This document shows positions 17,235-24,072 of a stretch of 64,000 nucleotides of DNA, one piece after another. The translations under genes were made by a program, and so were the position numbers. Source of the DNA: JAGOEX01 sp964630905 (GTDB lineage: Bacteria > UBP6 > UBA1177); NCBI GenBank assembly GCA_964630905.1, contig CAZVWR010000013.1:13220-77219 (forward strand), in the 5' to 3' direction. The notes beneath the pieces are model-generated. The model did no database searches. It saw only the letters and a list, made by a program, of their open reading frames with translations, and was not told the origin of the DNA. Numbering within the stretch: position 1 is the first letter of the stretch; the number at the start of each line of letters is the position of its first letter.

Positions 17235-20200
17235 ATGAAAAGATCTTTAATTTTTGTATTTTTCATTTTTGTATGCTCAACCCTTTCAGCACAGTATAAC
17301 GGACAGTTAATGGGACCTGGTGTTTCAGAGCTGGATGGGAAAAAACTTCAGTGGGAAGCAGGTAGCTATGATTATTTTGTAATGTTTAAATCACTGGTTG
17401 CCAATAATATAAGAACTCTCTGTACAGCCATTGGAGAGGTTGAAGGAAGCTTAGGCTGTGACTGGGAGAACAACCCTGAAGGTGATACCTGTCTTCAGTC
17501 AAGTACATTTACCCTTGACGCATCGAGGATTCCTGAAGATGCTTATGTTGAAGCTGCATATCTTACCTGGTCTGGAAGTGTGGATCCTAATGCCTTTTTG
17601 CAACCAATTATGAATACTGCTAATTTGTCCTTTTCTTCTGTCGATGGTAAGATTTCTGTTAGTGAGGTTATTACTGCCCCGAGAAAAGGCACTCTGGGAA
17701 CCTCAACAAATCAGGGAACTCAGGATTTTTCTTTTGAAGGAATCGGCATGGAACAGAACGGTTCTGTTGTCCGCGGATTCTATACATACAGAGTTGATGT
17801 CACAGAGATTTTTCAGCATATTCACGAACTTGGTCGTGCGGCCGGATATGCTGCAGACGGAACATCTCTTATAGGAGATTATACTGTAGGAGGCGTTGTC
17901 TGTTCGGACAATCCGCAGTATATTTCCCAGATTTATAATGATGGGTTATCCTTAAGGGGTTTAAGTTCAGGTTTGATCGGCGGATGGTCGATAATTCTTG
18001 TTTACAGGTCAGTTCAGGTTGATCCCAAAATGGTCTATGTTTACAACGGCTTTTCATCTTACATATTCAGAACACAGGATATTAACATTTCCGGATTTGA
18101 ATTTCCCGACAAACCAAAAGTAAAAGTTTCTCTTCATGTTCTTGAAGGTGACCCCGGAATAGCAATTGCTACAGACGCAGCAAATTGCGGTGGAGCATGC
18201 CCCCCGGAAGGACTTTCCGTAACTGGGGAAACTACTGCAACCACAGATTTTGTTATTTTGCAAAATGACTGTAATCCTGCTAAGTTTCAAGACGGCTCAA
18301 ATCCACCCAAGCCTTTTAACTATTCTGAAACATACAACTCAATTTCAAGCATTTACAGCTTAGATGGACTTACTCCGACCTGTATAGGGGGCGATCCGAA
18401 CAATCCTGATCCCAACACCCTTGAATACACAATGGATGTGGATACTTTTTTAATGGATACTGAAACAAATACGCTTTTTGACAATCAGTTTAAAAAAGGC
18501 GATAAAAATATGTTTTTCAAAATCGGTGCCAACGGAGACTTAATTTACACAAATTACATGGTTGTTTCAGTTGACACAAAAGCTCCAAGATATGATATTC
18601 CGCCGAACGCTGATACACCGAGCGGAAGAGAGAAAAATTACTGTTCATGCTCGGAAAAGGCTGATTCAGTATGCTTCACTGGACCTTTCTATTTTGCGGT
18701 AAAAGTTCAGAACTGGGGTGATGACATTTCAGTAGATGTGACAATCCAGGACAAGCTTTCCTCTAAAGTTACTTATGTTCCCGGAACAACTGAAATTTGT
18801 AAAGATTGGAAACAACCTAATGTTTGCTCAAAGTGGACAAAAATTGAAGACAAAGGGGGGAAATTTCCTCTTGCGGAACCATATCCTCTGACAGATGTCC
18901 TCATGTATTGTGATCCTGTCACAATGGAATGTCCCGAAACAATAATGGTAAGATTCAAAGTTCTTCCCAAAGAAAACCTCCAGAAACATGATGTTATTGA
19001 AAACACTGCACTTATAAGTGATCTGTCCGGCAAAGTTTACAAAACCAACACTTCTATTCCGCTACGTCTTGTATCAGGAAGCTGTCCAAGTGCCGCCGAG
19101 TGTGAAAACCCTGATCTTACTGAATGTGGCGGAGTTCCCGGAGAAGGATGTGAAAAAGATGAAGAGTGTCCTGACGGTCAGGTTTGTGATGATAAGGGCA
19201 AATGTGTGATAGATACATCAAAGTTCACAAAAGATGCGAAGATCACTGTTGATATGGGCAAGAATTCACCTGTAAACAGTTCTCCTGTAATAGTTCCTGC
19301 TGACTCAAAAAAGCTTGTTATGGGTCAGATTTCTGTTATTGCGACTGTCGACAGCACTGACAAATTTTTCAATTTCAATTCGATGACTGTAAAAGTCAAC
19401 AAGGATACATCAACAATAATGAAGAACATCAAACTTATTTATGATGAAAACGGCAATGGTGTTGCTGACAAAGATGAAAAAATAATTGCTGAGCCTTCAG
19501 GAGTTGATGACATAACCGTTTCGTTTGCAAATAAAAGCGGAAATACAGTTTACGGTGCCAATATCCTTCATCACTTCATTATGGTAATTGATGCATCATA
19601 TCAGACACCGGACGACATTCCGATGAATACGGTGTTCAACTTCGAAATAGATGCTGTTGAAGCATTTGATTTTACCGATGCGGGGAAACCTGTCGTTGAA
19701 GTTCAAATCCCCATGGAATTCATAGAATACTCTTTTGAACCCACCGAAGAAGTTTTCGTATTTACAAAAGGCGACATAGATCCGCCTGTCCCTTCAATCG
19801 CGAACATGAACAAGACTGTCGAGATTATGCAGATAAGGACAAAAGCTCTCAAACACAGCAACACTCTTGAAAAAATAAAACTTAAAACTGCTACTAAATC
19901 AGTACTTTTCGGTGAAGGGATCGAAAGCATCAAAATATTCAACGATGCGAACAAGGACGGATCATTTGCAGCTGAAGAACTGCTTGCAACAGCTTCAATA
20001 AACGGGCCGGTCAATCAAATAGAGCTCATGTTCATGCCTCCTTTGAACTACAGCGAAAATGAGGAAAAAACAATCCTTGTTGTTGCAACTTTCAACATTC
20101 CTAAAGACAAGATGGCTCAGATCGAGATCTTAAAAGTTACTCTTGATGAAGCTGTTGACACAATAGGTCTTCCGCTTAAATCGAAGGAGTTCTGGTACAA

Positions 20201-20366
20201 ATGTGAGGACGGTGATGCAAGCTGTCAGGGCGAAGTTGATGAAAAGGATGGCGGATGTTCAATTTCCTCAGTTGAAGATTTATCAATAAATTCAGTGTTT
20301 ATGGCTGTTGCTGCTCTTCTCGGACTCCTGTTTTTCAAAAGAAATTTTGAGTCAAAGGCAAAATAA
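17235..20366 (+). CDS. large exported surface protein with C-terminal sorting-like tail
   Basis: The 1043-residue product has a signal peptide (cleavage near LSA-Q at 19). A region at about 480-620 resembles DUF11-type repeats found in surface proteins (FYFAVKVQNWGDD, YVPGTTEICKDW). A short cysteine module at about 639-657 reads CEKDEECPDGQVCDDKGKC, a type common in myxobacterial exported proteins. The C-terminus is GGCS, an Asn/Ser spacer, a hydrophobic helix (FMAVAALLGLLFF) and KRN: the layout of a MYXO-CTERM/PEP-CTERM-like sorting signal. Two beta domains (about 660-1000) precede it. ATG has GGAGAG 7 nt upstream and a strong promoter. The function is probably adhesive or structural, but this is not shown. 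Confidence 0.82.
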   Translation: MKRSLIFVFFIFVCSTLSAQYNGQLMGPGVSELDGKKLQWEAGSYDYFVMFKSLVANNIRTLCTAIGEVEGSLGCDWENNPEGDTCLQSSTFTLDASRIPEDAYVEAAYLTWSGSVDPNAFLQPIMNTANLSFSSVDGKISVSEVITAPRKGTLGTSTNQGTQDFSFEGIGMEQNGSVVRGFYTYRVDVTEIFQHIHELGRAAGYAADGTSLIGDYTVGGVVCSDNPQYISQIYNDGLSLRGLSSGLIGGWSIILVYRSVQVDPKMVYVYNGFSSYIFRTQDINISGFEFPDKPKVKVSLHVLEGDPGIAIATDAANCGGACPPEGLSVTGETTATTDFVILQNDCNPAKFQDGSNPPKPFNYSETYNSISSIYSLDGLTPTCIGGDPNNPDPNTLEYTMDVDTFLMDTETNTLFDNQFKKGDKNMFFKIGANGDLIYTNYMVVSVDTKAPRYDIPPNADTPSGREKNYCSCSEKADSVCFTGPFYFAVKVQNWGDDISVDVTIQDKLSSKVTYVPGTTEICKDWKQPNVCSKWTKIEDKGGKFPLAEPYPLTDVLMYCDPVTMECPETIMVRFKVLPKENLQKHDVIENTALISDLSGKVYKTNTSIPLRLVSGSCPSAAECENPDLTECGGVPGEGCEKDEECPDGQVCDDKGKCVIDTSKFTKDAKITVDMGKNSPVNSSPVIVPADSKKLVMGQISVIATVDSTDKFFNFNSMTVKVNKDTSTIMKNIKLIYDENGNGVADKDEKIIAEPSGVDDITVSFANKSGNTVYGANILHHFIMVIDASYQTPDDIPMNTVFNFEIDAVEAFDFTDAGKPVVEVQIPMEFIEYSFEPTEEVFVFTKGDIDPPVPSIANMNKTVEIMQIRTKALKHSNTLEKIKLKTATKSVLFGEGIESIKIFNDANKDGSFAAEELLATASINGPVNQIELMFMPPLNYSENEEKTILVVATFNIPKDKMAQIEILKVTLDEAVDTIGLPLKSKEFWYKCEDGDASCQGEVDEKDGGCSISSVEDLSINSVFMAVAALLGLLFFKRNFESKAK

Positions 20367-20369
20367 AGG

Positions 20370-20397
20370 TTGACAACTGAAGCTTCGTAACTACTAT
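20370..20397 (+). promoter_or_regulatory. promoter of tRNA-fMet
   Basis: TTGACA (20370-20375) and TACTAT (20392-20397) are 16 bp apart and end 17 bp before the tRNA start. Confidence 0.7.
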
Positions 20398-20414
20398 AGC
20401 ACCTGATTTAAGGT

Positions 20415-20490
<76 letters not shown>

Positions 20491-20513
20491 TTTTTCTTTC
20501 CTTGGAACTTTCC

Positions 20514-20522
20514 GTCAACAAC
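20514..20522 (+). repeat. left copy of 9-bp inverted repeat flanking the RHS island
   Basis: GTCAACAAC here is the exact reverse complement of GTTGTTGAC at 22870-22878. It sits at the left edge of the first RHS fragment. No target-site duplication is seen outside it. Confidence 0.45.
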
Positions 20523-20709
20523 CTTCTCAAAGTAAATCTTCCAAATAATGATGAAATACGATATACTTCGTGATGCACTCAATCGTAGGATAGCGAAGAT
20601 GAAAAATGGAAACTACGAATACAAACTTCTTTACAGCGGTCAGCTCTCACCGATCGCACGGCTGAACGATGAAGACCGTGTGGTTGAGGAATATGTTTAT
20701 GGGTCAAGG
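20517..20709 (+). pseudogene. RHS-core fragment A (frameshifted remnant)
   Basis: About 190 bp nearly identical to the other RHS fragments (B at 21336, C at 22639, D at 61942). Translated, it gives the YD-repeat-type core NLLKVNLPNNDEIRY...RRIAKMKNGNYEYKLLYSGQLSPIARLNDEDRVVEEYVYG. One extra base relative to B, C and D, around 20571-20576, breaks the frame. It has no start codon of its own and ends abruptly at GGGTCAAGG, after which the promoter of the DUF4160 gene begins. Confidence 0.8.
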
Positions 20710-20711
20710 GG

Positions 20712-20739
20712 TTGACAATGGGTGCTGTTTAAATAAAAT
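20712..20739 (+). promoter_or_regulatory. promoter of the DUF4160/DUF2442 pair
   Basis: TTGACA (20712-20717) and TAAAAT (20734-20739) are 16 bp apart, 29 bp before the start codon. It begins 2 bp after the end of RHS fragment A, so the pair carries its own promoter. Confidence 0.65.
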
Positions 20740-20768
20740 TATTGCTGAATGTTTTTTGGAGGTTTGAG

Positions 20769-21035
20769 ATGCCGACTCTTTCAATGTTTTTCGGAATAAT
20801 TATAAGAATGTATATGGGAAAGTCGGAACATCATCCGCCTCATTTCCATGTTTATTATCAGGATTCTAAAGCAGTGATAGATATAAATTCTCTTACTCTG
20901 AAAGAAGGCAATCTTCCTTCAAAACAGACAAGACTGGTTCTCGCATGGGCTGAACTCCACAAAGAAGAATTGTTGGCCAATTGGGAACTGGCTCAAAATG
21001 GTGAGCATCCGTTTAAGATTGACCCGCTTAGATAA
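20769..21035 (+). CDS. DUF4160 protein, probable toxin-antitoxin-like partner
   Basis: The 88-residue protein matches the DUF4160 pattern: MPTLSMFFGIIIRMY, then EHHPPHFHVYYQ, and WAELHKEELLANWELA. ATG 20769 has GGAGG 7 nt upstream. It is followed 11 bp later by a DUF2442 gene; this pair is widespread on mobile DNA and is often proposed to be a toxin-antitoxin-like module, although I know of no assigned activity. It lies between RHS fragments A and B. Confidence 0.85.
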   Translation: MPTLSMFFGIIIRMYMGKSEHHPPHFHVYYQDSKAVIDINSLTLKEGNLPSKQTRLVLAWAELHKEELLANWELAQNGEHPFKIDPLR

Positions 21036-21046
21036 AAGGAGAAATT

Positions 21047-21298
21047 ATGTACGCAGGAGTTCTTAAAATAAAAGATTTTATGTCTGATTACAAGATGTTA
21101 ATACTTTTTGACAATGGAGAAGAAAAGATCTTTGATATGAGTCCTTATCTTTCACATGGTGTTTTTTCAGAGCTTAAGGACATAAAACTTTTCAAAACCG
21201 CAACAGTCGTTTTTGACAGCATAGAATGGGCAAATGGTGCCGACATATCACCGATAATTATTTATGAAGAAGGAATACCTGTAAAAAAAGCTTCCTGA
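21047..21298 (+). CDS. DUF2442 protein, partner of DUF4160
   Basis: The 83-residue protein fits DUF2442 (VLFDNGEEKxFDMSPYL-type start, then GVFSELKDIKLFKTATVVFDSIEWANGADISP and a final IPV). AAAGGAG lies before the ATG. With DUF4160 it forms a two-gene unit with its own promoter. Both proteins are small, acidic or neutral, and lack signal peptides. Confidence 0.85.
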   Translation: MYAGVLKIKDFMSDYKMLILFDNGEEKIFDMSPYLSHGVFSELKDIKLFKTATVVFDSIEWANGADISPIIIYEEGIPVKKAS

Positions 21299-21335
21299 AA
21301 AACATCTTGCTTTGATAAAACTCCAATATTATTAG

Positions 21336-22299
21336 AAACAACCTTCTCAAAGTAAATCTTCCAAATAATGATGAAATACGATATACTTCCGACGCACTCA
21401 ATCGTAGGATAGCGAAGATGAAGAATGGAAACTACGAATACAAACTTCTCTACAGCGGTCAGCTCTCACCTATCGCACGGCTGAATGATGAAGACCGTGT
21501 GGTTGAGGAATATGTCTATGGCTCAAGAGTCAATGTCCCTGAATACATGATCAAAGACGGCAGGAAATATAGGTTCATCACAGATCACAGAGGCAGTGTC
21601 AGAATGGTCGTTGATACACATGACGGAACAGTGATGCAGAGAACAGATTATGATGAGTTTGGACTGATTATTGATGAAGATCTTGCTGAAAACTGGACAC
21701 CCGTCCTTTTCGGTTATGCAGGCGGATTACAGGATCGTGACACAGGACTCATCCGCTTCGGAGCAAGGGACTATGACCCAATGGTCGGACGGTGGACAAG
21801 TAAGGAACCGTTGGGGTTTAATGGAAGCAGCAACTTCTATGTGTATGCAGAAAATGATCCGGTGAATTTTGTGGATGTGACGGGGTTGAAATCACAATCA
21901 GTTTCAGCTTATTTGGGAATTGGTGCAACAATTTCATGGGGAACAGATCCAGACGGAAAGGAATTTCTAACAATTACAGTTGGAGCAGGAGTAGGGTTTA
22001 GTTACTTTTATAATAAAAATGGAACCTGTCCAGGATATAAAGATTCAGATATTAACAGGAGACCTTTGTTGGATCACACAAGAGGTTTGTGTATGAGCGC
22101 TGGGTATTCAGTAATTATTGCATCAGCTGGAGTGACTTATTATGACGGAACTAAAAAACTAAATGCAGAATCAACTTCTTTCACAGAAACAGCACCATTT
22201 ATAGAACCTGGTCTTGCAAGTGGGGGTTTTGGTTTTTCAGCTTCTGCTGGATATTTCTTTTCATCTACAAAGGGAAGTTTTATAAGTAACAGTAAGTAA
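21336..22299 (+). CDS. orphan RHS core end with variable C-terminal tip (fragment B)
   Basis: The RHS frame is open from 21319 to 22299, but the only in-frame ATG is the internal one at 21418, without a clear ribosome site, so this looks like a displaced, possibly silent, C-terminal module. It contains the RHS-core signature GLQDRDTGLIRFGARDYDP, VGRWTSKEPLGFNG and YVYAENDPVNFVDVTG, which marks the end of the conserved core. A divergent tip of about 135 residues follows, rich in Gly, Ser and Tyr and of no family I know. In RHS polymorphic-toxin systems the tip is the toxin. Its first 210 bp are the fragment also found as A, C and D. Confidence 0.75.
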
Positions 22300-22317
22300 C
22301 GGAATTGGGAGAATATT

Positions 22318-22605
22318 ATGAAATATGAGATTACAAAGATTAATAGAAAAACAGTCGTGAAAACCTTTTCTTGCATTTATTTTGCACTTGGTTTAATAAC
22401 ATCATTGACAGCTGGAGTATTAATGATTATTGAGGGTCGTGATATTGCTTTTGTCGCATTTACGCTTGTTGTTCCAGTTGCTGGATTCGTGGTTGGTGGA
22501 ATATCAGGATTTTTTCTTTCTTCAATATATAATTTGGTCGCGAATAAATTTGGAGGGATTGTTGTCGAAGTAAAAGCTTTGGAAAAACAAGATGTTATAA
22601 ACTAA
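22318..22605 (+). CDS. small two-TM membrane protein after the RHS tip (possible immunity)
   Basis: The 95-residue protein has two membrane helices (about 17-38 and 46-70) and ends IYNLVANKFGGIVVEVK. That ending recalls a widespread small membrane-protein family with a YNLVAKxxGGIEVE tail, so it may be a general cargo protein. By position, 18 bp after an RHS tip, it could be the tip's immunity protein. ATG has GGGAG 7 nt upstream; a strong terminator overlaps its 3' end. Confidence 0.7.
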   Translation: MKYEITKINRKTVVKTFSCIYFALGLITSLTAGVLMIIEGRDIAFVAFTLVVPVAGFVVGGISGFFLSSIYNLVANKFGGIVVEVKALEKQDVIN

Positions 22606-22620
22606 TATCTTGTTTTTTTA
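22583..22620 (+). terminator. rho-independent terminator
   Basis: A perfect 11-bp stem (AAAAACAAGAT at 22583-22593 with ATCTTGTTTTT at 22607-22617) and a T-rich tail overlap the end of the small membrane gene and close the RHS-tip module. Confidence 0.7.
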
Positions 22621-22638
22621 ATGTTATCCGTTGATTTT

Positions 22639-22868
22639 ATCATGGCGGCAACCTTCTCAAAGTAATTCTTCCAAATAATGATGAAATACGATATACTTCA
22701 GACGCACTCAATCGTAGGATAGCGAAGATGAAAAATGGAAACTACGAATACAAACTTCTTTACAGCGGTCAGCTCTCACCGATTGCACGGCTGAACGATG
22801 AAGACCGTGTGGTTGAGGAATATGTCTATGGTACAAGAGTGAATGTCCCTGAATACATGATCAAGGGA
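22639..22868 (+). pseudogene. RHS-core fragment C
   Basis: About 230 bp of RHS core in an open frame (from NLLKVILPNNDEIRYTS to NVPEYMIK), ending in a TGA at 22875-22877. Over the shared 140 bp it differs from fragment D at 61.9 kb in about two positions and from fragments A and B at several, so C and D are the closest pair. Homology starts at ATCATGGCGG, a little further upstream than A and B. The DNA downstream runs into the promoter of the MalK-like gene. Confidence 0.8.
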
Positions 22869-22869
22869 T

Positions 22870-22878
22870 GTTGTTGAC
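22870..22878 (+). repeat. right copy of 9-bp inverted repeat flanking the RHS island
   Basis: GTTGTTGAC, exact reverse complement of 20514-20522, at the right edge of RHS fragment C. Confidence 0.45.
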
Positions 22879-22923
22879 TGCACGCTTACACAGTCCACTA
22901 TTCAAAAGTAAATCGTACACTTT

Positions 22924-22952
22924 TTGAATTATTTCTTTTATTGCTGTATAAT
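22924..22952 (+). promoter_or_regulatory. promoter of the sugar ABC transporter
   Basis: TTGAAT (22924-22929) and a perfect TATAAT (22947-22952) are 17 bp apart and 28 bp before the ATPase start. Confidence 0.7.
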
Positions 22953-22980
22953 CACTCAATTTCAGTTCCGGAGGTTTGAT

Positions 22981-24072
22981 ATGGCATCTGTGACTTTTGA
23001 AAAAGTTGTGAAGAAATACAGTGAAGAAGCTGTGATACTGAAAGGGATAGACCTTGAAGTGGGTGACGGTGAATTTCTTGTTCTTGTGGGTCCTTCTGGT
23101 TGCGGAAAATCGACACTTCTGCGTACTCTTGCGGGTCTTGAAATGATCACTTCGGGAAACATCAGGATCGGGGAACGGATTGTAAACAATGTCGCTCCGA
23201 AAGATAGAGATATTGCAATGGTTTTCCAGAGTTATGCCCTTTATCCTCACATGACTGTCCGTGAAAACATGTCATTTGCCCTGAAAGTGAGGAACTTTGA
23301 AAAGAAGGAAATTGAAAAAAGGGTCAACGCTGCAGCGGAACTTCTTGATATAACGCACCTTCTTGACAGACTTCCCAAACAGATGAGCGGTGGACAAAGA
23401 CAGAGAGTTGCAATGGGAAGAGCAATAGTGAGAGATCCGAAAGTTTTCCTTTTTGATGAACCGCTTTCAAATCTTGATGCGTCGCTTAGAACACAGATGA
23501 GAGTTGAACTTAAAAAACTTCATGAACGGCTTAAGACAACGATAATTTATGTCACTCACGATCAGGTCGAGGCAATGACGCTTGCCGACAGGATAGTTGT
23601 TCTGAACAAAGGGATATTGCAGCAGGTTGGCACTCCTGAAGAGCTTTTTGACATGCCTTCAAATGTTTTTGTTGCAGGTTTCATCGGCAGTCCGTCAATG
23701 AACCTTCTTAACCTCAAAACCATAAAGCGGGGCAACCATGCGACACTCGTTTCAGACGGTATCAACATCGGCGTAGTCTTTGCTGAAGGGAGTTTCCGTG
23801 AAGAAATGGTCGTGGGAATTAGACCTCAGGATTTTATGCTGACTGACGATGACCCTGAGATTTCAGGAACTGTTGAGATAGTTGAAGCACTCGGAAGACA
23901 GTCGCTTGTCCATGTGAAACTTTCTGACACTGCCAAGGTCGCCGCGGAACTCGAAACGGTTCTTGCAAGAAATTTCAAGATCGGCGACAAAATAAAACTG
24001 AATATCAAACATGAAAAGATGCACTTTTTTGATTCAGTTACAAAAGAAAGGATCAATGGAGAAATAAAGTGA
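22981..24072 (+). CDS. sugar ABC transporter ATP-binding protein (MalK/UgpC-like)
   Basis: The 363-residue ATPase has Walker A GPSGCGKST (37-45), the Q-loop Gln (83), signature SGGQR (136-140), Walker B VFLFDE (155-160) and H-loop His (193). The region after about 240 is the TOBE-type regulatory domain of the MalK/UgpC class (GIRPQDFMLTDD). It would energise import of a sugar or polyol. ATG has GGAGG 7 nt upstream, and its end overlaps the next gene (GTGA). Confidence 0.93.
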   Translation: MASVTFEKVVKKYSEEAVILKGIDLEVGDGEFLVLVGPSGCGKSTLLRTLAGLEMITSGNIRIGERIVNNVAPKDRDIAMVFQSYALYPHMTVRENMSFALKVRNFEKKEIEKRVNAAAELLDITHLLDRLPKQMSGGQRQRVAMGRAIVRDPKVFLFDEPLSNLDASLRTQMRVELKKLHERLKTTIIYVTHDQVEAMTLADRIVVLNKGILQQVGTPEELFDMPSNVFVAGFIGSPSMNLLNLKTIKRGNHATLVSDGINIGVVFAEGSFREEMVVGIRPQDFMLTDDDPEISGTVEIVEALGRQSLVHVKLSDTAKVAAELETVLARNFKIGDKIKLNIKHEKMHFFDSVTKERINGEIK

